Source: Pseudomonas sp. GM48 (GTDB lineage: Bacteria; Pseudomonadota; Gammaproteobacteria; Pseudomonadales; Pseudomonadaceae). Taken from it: a stretch of 64,000 nucleotides of DNA. The stretch is from NCBI RefSeq assembly GCF_000282335.1, contig NZ_AKJM01000136.1, positions 1 through 64,000 on the forward strand, written 5' to 3'. Shown here piece by piece: positions 7,780 to 16,012 of this stretch (positions within the stretch are counted from its first letter, which is position 1; the number at the start of each line of letters is the position of its first letter). The notes under the pieces are model-generated. The model saw only the letters and a list, made by a program, of their open reading frames with translations, was not told the DNA's origin and searched no databases. The position numbers were made by a program, and so were the translations under genes.

Positions 7780-8983
7780 CGAAAGGTTTCGTCACGTCCA
7801 GCAAGGTAATCGGAAGGGCCTGGCGCCAGGTGTCGAAGTCGCCCAGCGGTTGGGCTTGCGCGATATGAATGCGGGTCAGCTCACCGCCGTGTTGCTCGCG
7901 CCAGGTCATCAGGGTCATTTCACTTTGCAGGGTGACCGCGTTGGCAATCAGCCGGCCACCGGGTTTGAGTTCGGCCCAGCAAGTATCGAGCACGCCTGCG
8001 CGGGTGACACCGCCGCCGATGAAAATCGCATCCGGCCGCTCCAGTCCGGCCAGGGCTTGCGGCGCACTGCCGCGAATCAATTGCAGGCCGGGAACGCCAA
8101 GGGCATCACGGTTGTGTTCAATCAACGCTTGTCGGCCGTCATCTGCCTCGATGGCCAGGGCGCGGCAACTTGGGTGGGCGCGCATCCATTCGATGCCGAT
8201 CGAGCCGCTGCCGGCGCCGACGTCCCACAACAGTTCGCCGGGGATCGGGGCCAGGCGTGCGAGGGTGATGGCGCGCACATCGCGTTTGGTCAATTGGCCG
8301 TCGTGCTTGAAGGCGGAGTCCGGCAGTCCGGCCAGTCGGGACAGCCGCAATGTGTTCGGCTCGGCGATGCACTCGATGGCGATCAGGTTCAGGTCGGCGA
8401 TCGGCGGATCCTTCCAGTCGCTGGCGATACCATCGATACGCCGCTCGACTTCACCGCCCAGGTGTTCCAGCACGGTGAGGCGGCTGGGGCCGAAGCCGCG
8501 TTCGCGCAACAGTGCAGCGATGGCGGCGGGGCTGCGGCCGTCGTTGCTCAATACCAGCAAGCGCACGCCGCTGAACAATTGCGCGTTGAGTGCGGCGACG
8601 GGACGGGCCACCACCGAAAGGGTGACCACATCCTGCAAGGGCCAACCCATTCGCGCAGCGGCCAGCGAGCAGGAAGACGGCGCAGGAAGCGTCAGCATCT
8701 CGGCCGCGGGGAGTTGCCGGGCGAGGCTGGCGCCGACGCCAAAGAACATCGGATCGCCACTGGCCAGGACGCAAACGGGTTCGCCACGCAGTGACAGCAG
8801 CGACTCAAGGCAGAAGGGACTCGGCCACGGCTGGCGTTCGCCGCGTATACACGGCGGGAGCAAATCCAGATGCCGCTGGCCACCGAAGATTTTCGCAGCG
8901 CGCAACAGCGCATGCCGGGCGTTCTTGCCCAGACCCTTGAAACCGTCTTCGCCGATGCCTACTACCGTCAGCCAGGGTGTCAT
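7772..8983 (-). CDS. cobL: Precorrin-6Y C5,15-methyltransferase (decarboxylating)
   Basis: A 403-residue CbiE-CbiT fusion. The N-terminal half (about 1-200) is a tetrapyrrole methylase beginning [18 protein letters not shown], with the ASGDPMFFG loop. The C-terminal half (about 215-400) is a Rossmann methyltransferase with [19 protein letters not shown] and IFIGGG. It methylates C5 and C15 and decarboxylates the acetate at C12. The ATG at 8983 (GAGGAA upstream) is preferred over a TTG at 8995. It is the first gene of the minus-strand cob operon, divergent from cobG. Confidence 0.94.
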   Translation of the reverse strand: MTPWLTVVGIGEDGFKGLGKNARHALLRAAKIFGGQRHLDLLPPCIRGERQPWPSPFCLESLLSLRGEPVCVLASGDPMFFGVGASLARQLPAAEMLTLPAPSSCSLAAARMGWPLQDVVTLSVVARPVAALNAQLFSGVRLLVLSNDGRSPAAIAALLRERGFGPSRLTVLEHLGGEVERRIDGIASDWKDPPIADLNLIAIECIAEPNTLRLSRLAGLPDSAFKHDGQLTKRDVRAITLARLAPIPGELLWDVGAGSGSIGIEWMRAHPSCRALAIEADDGRQALIEHNRDALGVPGLQLIRGSAPQALAGLERPDAIFIGGGVTRAGVLDTCWAELKPGGRLIANAVTLQSEMTLMTWREQHGGELTRIHIAQAQPLGDFDTWRQALPITLLDVTKPFDA

Positions 8984-9198
8984 GCCGTTCCTCAATCACG
9001 CGTTCAACGTTGTTGGGCGGCATGATAGCGCGGGTTCCTTGAGCTGACTGCCTTCTCTTCCCGGATGAGCCCGTTGACCGTAGGCCATTGAGGCCTGGCC
9101 AAGCATTCCGACCGGAGTCTTTTCATGCGGTGAAGCAAAGCAGGCATAATACCGCGCACTTTCGCCGTGAATTACCTCGCCACCTGAACGGGTCCGCC

Positions 9199-10521
9199 TT
9201 GAACGAACGTCCGCTGTCCGCTGCCTTACGCCCCTCGGCCTGCCCGGGGTTGCTGCGTATTGTGCCGGCACTGGATGGCGGCATCTGCCGGATCAAGTTG
9301 AACGGTGGTTCGATCAGCAGCGCTCAAGCCGAAGCCGTGGCGACTGCAGCCGAGCGTTACGCCAGCGGGACGATCGAGGCGACCAACCGGGCCAACCTGC
9401 AGATCCGCGGGATTGGCAACCAGCAAACGGCGTTGATCGACAGCCTGCTAGCCGCCGATCTGGGACCGCGCACGGCGGCTGGCGACGATGTGCGCAATCT
9501 GATGCTCAGCCCCGGCGCCGGGATCGATCGGCGCATGCTGTTCGACACACGCCCGCTGGCCGGGCAGATCCTTGCCACATTGCAAAACCACGAAAGTTTC
9601 CACGATCTCAGTGCCAAGTTCGCCGTGCAACTCGATGGCGGTGAAGACCTGGCGATGCTCGAACATCCCCATGACCTGTGGCTCTCGGCGTTTGAGCAAG
9701 ACGGCGAGCGACGATTGGCGTTCGGTCTGGCGGGTTGCCCGACGGACCGGCCCGCCGGTTCGGTAGCACTGGATGACGGGCACGCGCTGGTGGTCGCGGT
9801 CCTTGAGTTGTTCCTTGAACTGGCGCGCCCCGAGCAGACGCGCATGCGCCATTTGCTGGCCGAATACCCGATCGAGGGCATTCTGCTCCGGCTGGAAGAG
9901 CGTGTGCCGCTGCAAGCGGTGATCGATTGGCAGCGGGTTTCGGGCGCCAGTGATTTGCACGTGGGTGCCCATCCCCAGGTCGAATCCGCTGTCGTCTATG
10001 TAGGGGGCGTGCCGCCGCTGGGACGGCTCGATCCCGCGATGCTGCGGGGTGTGGCACGACTGGCGCGCGAGTTCGGTGATTCCAGCCTGCGCTTCACACC
10101 CTGGCAAAGCCTGCTGCTGCCCAGTGTTCGCATGGAGAACGCCGTCGAAGTCATTCAGCGTTTGCGACGTTTGGGCTTGTCGTGCGACGCCGATCAGCCA
10201 CTGTCCCGTTTGATCGCATGCACTGGCTCAAACGGCTGCGGCAAAGGCCTGGCCGAGACCAAGGGCGATGCCCTGCAACTGGCCGCGCTGCTGCACCGCC
10301 ATGGACCGGCGCTGAACATACACCTGAGCGGTTGCCTGCGTTCCTGCGCCGCCGCGCATACGGCGCCCGTCACATTGCTGGCCGTCGCCCCCGGTCACTA
10401 CGATCTCTATTTGCGCGATGCAGCGCAGCCGGGTTTCGGCGCGCTGCACGCACGCAACCTTACTATTGAAGCGGTCGCGACCCTGCTCGACGCCCGCTCA
10501 CGGAGCCCCATTGATGCTTGA
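9199..10521 (+). CDS. cobG: Precorrin-3B synthase
   Basis: A 440-residue oxygen-dependent enzyme that forms precorrin-3B (C20 hydroxylation and gamma-lactone), a hallmark of the aerobic cobalamin route. It belongs to the nitrite/sulfite reductase fold, with two ferredoxin-like halves. The iron-sulfur ligands are visible as ACTGSNGCGKG and SGCLRSCAAAHT in the last third. The start is uncertain: the frame is open back to 9088, but homologous N-termini begin near RPLSAALRPSACPGLLRIV, so I chose the TTG at 9199. It is the first gene of the plus-strand operon and overlaps cobH by eight bases. I saw no B12-box riboswitch in 8984-9198. Confidence 0.9.
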   Translation: MNERPLSAALRPSACPGLLRIVPALDGGICRIKLNGGSISSAQAEAVATAAERYASGTIEATNRANLQIRGIGNQQTALIDSLLAADLGPRTAAGDDVRNLMLSPGAGIDRRMLFDTRPLAGQILATLQNHESFHDLSAKFAVQLDGGEDLAMLEHPHDLWLSAFEQDGERRLAFGLAGCPTDRPAGSVALDDGHALVVAVLELFLELARPEQTRMRHLLAEYPIEGILLRLEERVPLQAVIDWQRVSGASDLHVGAHPQVESAVVYVGGVPPLGRLDPAMLRGVARLAREFGDSSLRFTPWQSLLLPSVRMENAVEVIQRLRRLGLSCDADQPLSRLIACTGSNGCGKGLAETKGDALQLAALLHRHGPALNIHLSGCLRSCAAAHTAPVTLLAVAPGHYDLYLRDAAQPGFGALHARNLTIEAVATLLDARSRSPIDA

Positions 10522-11140
10522 TTACATCCGCGACGGTCAGGAGATCTATCGCAACTCCTTCGCGATCATCCGCGCCGAGGCCAACCTCGACCGAATCCCG
10601 GCCGATCTGGAAAAACTCGCGGTCCGGGTGATTCACGCCTGCGGCATGGTCGAGGCCATCGACGGTTTGCAGTTTTCCGAAGGTGCGGGCAAGGCCGGGC
10701 GTGATGCGCTGGCGGCCGGTGCGCCGATCCTGTGTGATGCGCGGATGGTCTCCGAAGGCGTCACGCGCGCACGCTTGCCAGCGAATAATCAGGTGATCTG
10801 CACCTTGCGCGATGACAGTGTTGCAGAACTGGCTCGCGAGCTGGGCAACACCCGTTCCGCCGCCGCGCTGGAACTATGGCGCCCGCACCTGGAAGGCAGT
10901 GTGGTGGTGATCGGCAATGCACCGACCGCACTGTTTTACCTGCTGGAAATGCTGGATGCCGGCGCACCGAAACCGGCACTGATCCTCGGCTTCCCGGTAG
11001 GCTTCGTCGGTGCCGCCGAATCCAAGGCAGCGCTGGCGGCGGACAGCCGTGGCGTGCCATTTGTCATCATGCAGGGGCGGCTGGGCGGTAGCGCCATGGC
11101 CGCCGCCGCCGTCAATGCCCTCGCCACGGAGATCGAATGA
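10514..11140 (+). CDS. cobH: Precorrin-8X methylmutase
   Basis: A 208-residue enzyme that moves the methyl group from C11 to C12, giving hydrogenobyrinate. It begins [20 protein letters not shown]; the catalytic His lies in VRVIHACGM (about residue 43), the usual CobH/CbiC site. Other signatures are [10 protein letters not shown] and [17 protein letters not shown]. The ATG at 10514 lies inside the end of cobG, and its own stop overlaps cobI (ATGA), so the operon is tightly coupled. Confidence 0.96.
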   Translation: MLDYIRDGQEIYRNSFAIIRAEANLDRIPADLEKLAVRVIHACGMVEAIDGLQFSEGAGKAGRDALAAGAPILCDARMVSEGVTRARLPANNQVICTLRDDSVAELARELGNTRSAAALELWRPHLEGSVVVIGNAPTALFYLLEMLDAGAPKPALILGFPVGFVGAAESKAALAADSRGVPFVIMQGRLGGSAMAAAAVNALATEIE

Positions 11141-11871
11141 TGCAGCAACCTGGACGTTTGATCGGCCTCGGCGTCGGTCCCGGTGATCCGGAACTGATTA
11201 CCGTCAAGGCTTTGCGTTTGCTGCGCGAATCCCCGGTGGTGGCGTACTTCGTCGCCAAGGGCAAGAAGGGCAACGCCTTCGGCATCATCGAAGCGCACCT
11301 GCAGGAAGCCCAGAATTTGTTGCCGCTGGTGTACCCGGTGACCACCGAAGCCTTGCCGGCACCGTTGTCCTACGAGCAAGTGATCAGCGACTTTTACGAT
11401 GATGCTGCCGACGAACTGGCCACGCATCTCGATGCGGGTCGTGATGTGGCGGTGATCTGCGAGGGCGATCCGTTCTTCTACGGCTCCTACATGTACTTGC
11501 ACGACCGGCTCGCCGAGCGTTACCAGGCTGAAGTCGTGCCCGGTGTGTGCTCGATGCTCGGCGGCGCCTCGGTGCTCGGCGCACCGTTGGTGTATCGCAA
11601 TCAGAGCCTGTCGGTGTTGTCCGGTGTACTGCCGCACGACGAACTCAAGCGTCGCCTGGCCGATGCCGATGCGGCGGTGATCATGAAACTTGGGCGCAAT
11701 TTCCCCAAGGTTCGCCAGGTACTGGAAGAGCTCGGCCTGGCCGAGCGTGCGTTGTATGTCGAGCGGGCGACCATGGCCAATCAGAAGATCGTGCCGCTGG
11801 ATCAGGTCGAGCCGATGTCCTCGCCGTACTTCTCGTTGATCATCGTTCCCGGTGAAAGGTGGCAAGGCTGA
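11137..11871 (+). CDS. cobI: Precorrin-2 C20-methyltransferase
   Basis: A 244-residue tetrapyrrole methylase that uses S-adenosylmethionine to methylate precorrin-2 at C20. Visible are the N-terminal [14 protein letters not shown] loop, the SAM-binding [18 protein letters not shown], and [18 protein letters not shown]. Length is typical. It overlaps cobH by four bases, and its TGA overlaps the cobJ ATG by one base. Confidence 0.96.
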   Translation: MMQQPGRLIGLGVGPGDPELITVKALRLLRESPVVAYFVAKGKKGNAFGIIEAHLQEAQNLLPLVYPVTTEALPAPLSYEQVISDFYDDAADELATHLDAGRDVAVICEGDPFFYGSYMYLHDRLAERYQAEVVPGVCSMLGGASVLGAPLVYRNQSLSVLSGVLPHDELKRRLADADAAVIMKLGRNFPKVRQVLEELGLAERALYVERATMANQKIVPLDQVEPMSSPYFSLIIVPGERWQG

Positions 11872-13574
11872 TGACCCGTCCAGTTCCGGCGATTGTCATT
11901 CTTGGCAATGGCAGCCTCGCTACCGCACGCAACATTCAGCGGGTGTACCCCGCAGCCCTGATCCATGGCCTGGCCGAACGGGTCGAGGACGCGGATCGGG
12001 TTTATCGCGAATTCGGTGCGACCCTGCGCGAGCTCTATCAGCAGGGCACTCCAATCATTGCGCTGTGCGCGGCCGGGATTGTGATCCGCACGCTGGCGCC
12101 CTTGTTGCTGGAAAAGGGCGCCGAGCCACCGGTACTGGCGGTAGCCGAAGACGGTAGTGCGGTGGTGCCTCTGCTGGGAGGTCTCGGCGGGGTGAATGTG
12201 ATGGCGCGGGAGATTGCCAGCGCGCTTGAAGTCTGTGCAGCGATCACCACCAGCGGTGAGTTGCGTTTTGGCACGTGCCTGCTCAACCCGCCCAGCGGCT
12301 ATGCCCTTGGCGATCTGGAACTGGGCAAGCGTTTTGTTTCCGATTTGCTCGCCGGTGAAACGGTGCGCATTGAAGGTGAGGCTCCGTGGCTGGCGCAGGC
12401 GCAGTTGCCTGAAGATGCACAGGCCCGATTGGCGGTGCATGTCGGTCATGCCGAGCGCGCACCAGCCGCCAACGAGTTACTGATCTATCCGCGCAACGTG
12501 GTAGTCGCCGTCAGTGCCGGCGTGACCAACGTAGCGACGGCGGTTCGCGAGGCGTTGCATCAAGTAAAAGTCGCCACGCAATCGCTAGCCTGCCTGTTGG
12601 CTGCCGACACCGAAATGGCCAACCCGGCGCTGCGTGAAGCGGCGCTGGAACTAGGTGTGCCGTTGCGTTTTGCCAGTGCCGAGGCAGGTATCGGTGAGCG
12701 ACTGCGCACCGCCATCGGCCAGCCTGTTTCTATCCTGGGTAACGACACCGTTGCCATTGCGGTAGCCGGGCAACCCGTGGACCCGTTGCAGATTGGCCGT
12801 CCACGCGGACGCCTGGCCGTGATCGGTCTTGGGCCGGGGGCCGCCGAACTGATGGTGCCGGCCGTGAAGGCGGAACTGGCCCGCGCAACCGACGTGCTGG
12901 GTTACGAAACTTACGTGCGCATGGCCGGACCGTTTCGTGCCGATCAAGTGCTGCATTGCACCGACAACCGCGAAGAGATGCAACGCGCCCGTCACGCTTT
13001 CGAATTGGCGGCCCAAGGTCGTTCGGTGGTGGTGGTTTCGTCTGGCGACCCGGGTGTTTTCGCCATGGCCGCTGCAGTGCTGGAGGCGCTTCACGAATCC
13101 AGCGACGCCCATTGGCATAATGTCGATCTTGAGATTTTGCCGGGGGTTTCCGCCTCGCTGGCGACGGCCGCCCAGGCCGGTGCGCCGTTGGGGCATGACT
13201 TCTGCGTGCTGTCGTTGTCGGACAACCTCAAGCCCTGGGCAATCATCGAGAAACGCCTGGACCTTGCCGCTCAAGCCGATCTGGCCCTGGCCTTCTACAA
13301 CCCGATCTCGCGTTCTCGCCCGTGGCAACTGGGGCAGGCGCTCGATATCGTCGCCCGGCACCGCGTGCCTGAGACCCCGGTGGTGCTGGGCCGGGATATC
13401 GGGCGTCCGGGCCAGACGCTGCGGGTTACCACCCTTGGCCAGTTGACGCCTGATCAAGTCGATATGCGCACTATGGTGTTGATCGGTTCTTCGACTACCT
13501 GTGTATTCCCTCGCGCCGAAAATGGAGTTTGGGTCTATACACCGCGTTGGTATGGGAACAAGCCCGGTTCTTGA
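11871..13574 (+). CDS. cobJ: CbiG-CobJ fusion: precorrin-3B C17-methyltransferase
   Basis: A 567-residue two-part protein. Residues 1 to about 310 are CbiG-like, with an N-terminal GNGSLATARNIQ region, a central LLGGLGGVNVMAREIA motif and the CobE-like C-terminal VAVSAGVTNVATAVREAL. About 320-560 is the CobJ methylase, with IGLGPGAAELMVPAV, SSGDPGVFAMA and LPGVSASLATAAQAGAPLG. CobJ methylates C17 during ring contraction. CbiG opens the delta-lactone in the anaerobic route, and its role in aerobic bacteria is less clear. The ATG at 11871 is chosen for the TGATG coupling to cobI. A hairpin follows at 13581. Confidence 0.93.
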   Translation: MTRPVPAIVILGNGSLATARNIQRVYPAALIHGLAERVEDADRVYREFGATLRELYQQGTPIIALCAAGIVIRTLAPLLLEKGAEPPVLAVAEDGSAVVPLLGGLGGVNVMAREIASALEVCAAITTSGELRFGTCLLNPPSGYALGDLELGKRFVSDLLAGETVRIEGEAPWLAQAQLPEDAQARLAVHVGHAERAPAANELLIYPRNVVVAVSAGVTNVATAVREALHQVKVATQSLACLLAADTEMANPALREAALELGVPLRFASAEAGIGERLRTAIGQPVSILGNDTVAIAVAGQPVDPLQIGRPRGRLAVIGLGPGAAELMVPAVKAELARATDVLGYETYVRMAGPFRADQVLHCTDNREEMQRARHAFELAAQGRSVVVVSSGDPGVFAMAAAVLEALHESSDAHWHNVDLEILPGVSASLATAAQAGAPLGHDFCVLSLSDNLKPWAIIEKRLDLAAQADLALAFYNPISRSRPWQLGQALDIVARHRVPETPVVLGRDIGRPGQTLRVTTLGQLTPDQVDMRTMVLIGSSTTCVFPRAENGVWVYTPRWYGNKPGS

Positions 13575-13580
13575 ATGAGT

Positions 13581-13607
13581 GCGGCCTCTAATAAGAGGCC
13601 GCTATTT
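13581..13607 (+). terminator. Hairpin after the cobGHIJ operon
   Basis: A perfect nine-pair stem (GCGGCCTCT, AATA loop, AGAGGCCGC; 13581-13602) lies seven bases after the cobJ stop. The following T-tract is weak (TATTT). Position favours a terminator closing the operon. Confidence 0.7.
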
Positions 13608-13762
13608 GACGCTTTAACTATGCCGGCTTCAATACGGGTCGTTACGGCCTGGTAACTATTGGCATAAGTTAAATTTTATATTCGGGTTGATGGTTGTTCT
13701 TGTATGTCTTAGTTTTGGTTTGCGCCGCATGGAGCGGCAGATTGTTAACCAAGGAACTTGAT

Positions 13763-14572
13763 ATGCAGAACCCGAACATTAATGACGCGGCACAATTGTC
13801 TTTTGATGTTGCCGCGCAAGATAGATACTTCAAACAGATCGAAGCACAACTCGCTGCCGTGCCTGCACGTCCACGGGCCAGGAGCCTGGCTGCAACGGTG
13901 AGCGTTTCAGCCATTCGCACCGCTCAGGAACATGATGCTTCGGTGGTAGGTCCGTCGCTTGTAGTGTTCGAGGAAAAACTTTCCGAAGACGACAAGCAAG
14001 ATGCCCTGGACAGCCAGTCCTTTGCCGAAGCGGTGGTTCGCAAGCTACCCGACAACAGTACGCAAGAACAACGCTACGCCGCCTATAACGAGGCACTGAC
14101 CGCAATCGGCTGGGTGACGGAAAGCTATACGCGTAAGAAGTACGATTCCAAAACGCTGACATTGACCATGAATGACGCGCTGCTGCAGATCCTTCAAACC
14201 GTTATCAGTGCCGGCTCCGGCAATGTGTTGAGCCTGGTGGCCGCCGGTTTCGAAAAACTCAAGGGCGACAAGGAAGCGTTGAAGATCGTCGATTCCGGAA
14301 GCAAGAACAGTGAGCTTGTCAGCTTCAAGGCTGTCCCTTGCGTCGTTGCGCCGGGTGGCGGCATGGCGATGGTCATGGGCGGGCTGGATGTGTACAGCAA
14401 GAACTACGACGGCAACTTCCTGTTTATCACTATCAATACTGAGGGTGTGCATCTTTTTCAAGCGGCAGGTGTGCGAAAGTTCAATAAGCGCGCTTTCGAT
14501 CGCAAACGTCAGCAGGTTTACAGTTATATCGATCAGTTTGGTGATGATTTATTTAAGAAGTTGACGAGCTAA
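13763..14572 (+). CDS. Hypothetical protein, islet gene A (paralogue of gene B)
   Basis: A 269-residue protein; I recognise no named domain. The ATG at 13763 has AAGGA eight bases upstream. Residues 1-57 form a polar, Ala-rich N-terminus without a signal peptide. From about residue 58 (VVGPSLVVFEEKLSEDDKQD) to the end it aligns by eye with the next gene. Shared landmarks are VVG-x2-L-x2-F-x2-K, a VPC/APC tripeptide, an aromatic FLF-type strand, and a charged C-terminal helix (IDQFGDDLFKKLTS). A short hydrophobic segment lies near 145-165. The 160-base upstream gap is AT-rich. It is probably an operon with the next gene, inserted between the cob operon and marC. Confidence 0.8.
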   Translation: MQNPNINDAAQLSFDVAAQDRYFKQIEAQLAAVPARPRARSLAATVSVSAIRTAQEHDASVVGPSLVVFEEKLSEDDKQDALDSQSFAEAVVRKLPDNSTQEQRYAAYNEALTAIGWVTESYTRKKYDSKTLTLTMNDALLQILQTVISAGSGNVLSLVAAGFEKLKGDKEALKIVDSGSKNSELVSFKAVPCVVAPGGGMAMVMGGLDVYSKNYDGNFLFITINTEGVHLFQAAGVRKFNKRAFDRKRQQVYSYIDQFGDDLFKKLTS

Positions 14573-14595
14573 TAAGCTCGTAAGGGAGTTGGTCA

Positions 14596-14658
14596 ATGCA
14601 AATTGCTGATTGTCCAGGTTCTGGTCGGTGGGGGTTGCAATATGCCGGATCTTGCTGA
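14596..14658 (+). other. Short overlapping leader frame ahead of islet gene B
   Basis: An ATG at 14596 with a strong AAGGGAG seven bases upstream opens a 20-codon frame (MQIADCPGSGRWG...). It ends at 14656-14658, 14 bases beyond the ATG of gene B and in a different frame. It could be a coupling leader peptide, or a trace of an older start separated by a frameshift. Confidence 0.35.
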
Positions 14659-15292
14659 AGCGATTGTAGTAGGGGGCTGTCTGCTGTCCTTTGCAGACAA
14701 GGTGCGCTTGCAGGATCAGCAAGACATACAGGACTGCCTGCTGTACGCAGAACTGGCGACAAATGATAAGTACCCTGGGCAAGTATCGAAGAAGGTCTGG
14801 TTCGATTATTACCAAGGCCGTTTGCTCAAAGCCGGCTTTACCTTGAAAACCATTGTTCCGTCCGAACCTTTCAGGGTGTCGAATGTTCGCCAGCTGCTGA
14901 ACATCAGCCATACCGTGATTGGTCATTTGGGTTCGGAACGCTTGGGACAACTCGTCAAGGAAACCTACAGAGCATTGCAGCTCGACGAATTCGCCTGGGA
15001 GTTTTTCCGTGGCAATGTCATGCAGGGTGGTTTGGGTATTCTCAAGTGCGCACCTTGCGAACGCCTCGACTCGGGTGAAACGGTGGTCTGCCTTTACGGC
15101 ATGCGCTACGACACCACTGTTATCGAGCAGGACTTCTTTTTCTGGAGCGAGTTTGACAAAGAAGTGGTCATCATCCCCGATGGCGGGGTGTTTGCTTTTG
15201 ATCCCGAGGTGTTTGAAAACTATCGAGCGCGAGTACACGAAAAGATAGATAAGTATTCGGACAAGCTTCTCGTGCGCAAGCTAACGCTTTGA
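14642..15292 (+). CDS. Hypothetical protein, islet gene B (paralogue of gene A)
   Basis: A 216-residue protein of unknown function. I placed the start at the ATG at 14642 because similarity to gene A begins right after it (AIVVGGCLLSFADKVRLQDQQD). A TTG at 14603 in the same frame would add 13 residues. It shares with gene A the motifs listed there: LKCAPC, DFFFWSEF and the C-terminal KIDKYSDKLLVRKLTL. No signal peptide or clear membrane span is seen. It has several Cys residues (CLL, CAPC, VVCLYG). It lies 69 bases after gene A and is followed by a strong bidirectional terminator. Tandem related genes of this kind could be partners or a toxin/immunity-type pair, but nothing in the sequence decides it. 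Confidence 0.78.
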   Translation: MPDLAEAIVVGGCLLSFADKVRLQDQQDIQDCLLYAELATNDKYPGQVSKKVWFDYYQGRLLKAGFTLKTIVPSEPFRVSNVRQLLNISHTVIGHLGSERLGQLVKETYRALQLDEFAWEFFRGNVMQGGLGILKCAPCERLDSGETVVCLYGMRYDTTVIEQDFFFWSEFDKEVVIIPDGGVFAFDPEVFENYRARVHEKIDKYSDKLLVRKLTL

Positions 15293-15313
15293 GCCGTTCG
15301 CAAAACGAAAAGG

Positions 15314-15347
15314 AAAAGGCCTTGTTGTGAGCAACAAGGCCTTTTTT
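15314..15347. terminator. Bidirectional rho-independent terminator
   Basis: A 14-pair stem (AAAAGGCCTTGTTG, TGAG loop, CAACAAGGCCTTTT) is flanked by A and T tracts on both sides. It serves the convergent islet gene B (plus) and marC (minus). Confidence 0.93.
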
Positions 15348-15350
15348 CGG

Positions 15351-15947
15351 TCAAGGCACAAGGTATCCCTTCACCCCGGTGAAGATGATCTGTGCCGCGA
15401 GTGCGCACACGAACAACCCCATCAACCGGCTGACGATCTGTAACCCCTGGTCGCCAAGAATGCGCTCGATACGACCAGACAAAAACAGCACCACGCCCAC
15501 GGTAAAACTGGCCAGGGCAATACTGACAATGGCCGTGAGCTTGTCGTCCCAGTGCGGCTGGCCAACGCCCATCACCAGCAGGGCACCGATGGTGCCGGGG
15601 CCGACCGTCAACGGAATGGTCAGCGGGACGATGGTCACATCCTGCTGCACATTGTCGGTCTGTACCGCCGATTTGCCTTGTGCCATCCCTAGCGCCGAGA
15701 TGAACAGGACGCTGCCGGCGCCGATGCGAAAGGCGTCCACGGTAATGCCGAAGACACTGAAAATCACCCGGCCGAACAAATACAGCAGAACGCTGGAGAC
15801 CAATGTGGCGAGCGCTACTTTCCAGGCCAGTCGACGCTGTTCCTTGCGCGAATAACCACGGGTCAGGCTGATGAAGCAGGACAACACGAAGAATGGGCTA
15901 TAGAGCACCAGCATCTTCAGATAAACGCTGAACAACACATGGAGCAT
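15351..15947 (-). CDS. MarC family integral membrane protein
   Basis: A 198-residue MarC/UPF0056-family protein with six predicted membrane segments, beginning VLFSVYLKMLVLYSPFFVLSCF. Family signatures VPLTIPLTVGPGTIGALLV (centre) and GLQIVSRLMGLFVCALAAQ (C-terminal) are present. The family was once linked to multiple antibiotic resistance, but its substrate is not firmly established. Length is typical (about 200). It lies directly downstream of retS on the same strand, with a 65-base gap, and ends at the bidirectional terminator. Confidence 0.9.
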   Translation of the reverse strand: MLHVLFSVYLKMLVLYSPFFVLSCFISLTRGYSRKEQRRLAWKVALATLVSSVLLYLFGRVIFSVFGITVDAFRIGAGSVLFISALGMAQGKSAVQTDNVQQDVTIVPLTIPLTVGPGTIGALLVMGVGQPHWDDKLTAIVSIALASFTVGVVLFLSGRIERILGDQGLQIVSRLMGLFVCALAAQIIFTGVKGYLVP

Positions 15948-16012
15948 GGTGCCGGGCTCACTGGCGAGGGAAGTCGAGGGGGAGTCTATCAGGGGTTGTG
16001 AAGTCTGTCGGC

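Noticed and set aside
8984-9198. Possible cobalamin riboswitch between the divergent cob operons
   Set aside because: No B12-box-like sequence on either strand and the gap is too short for the full aptamer plus two promoters.
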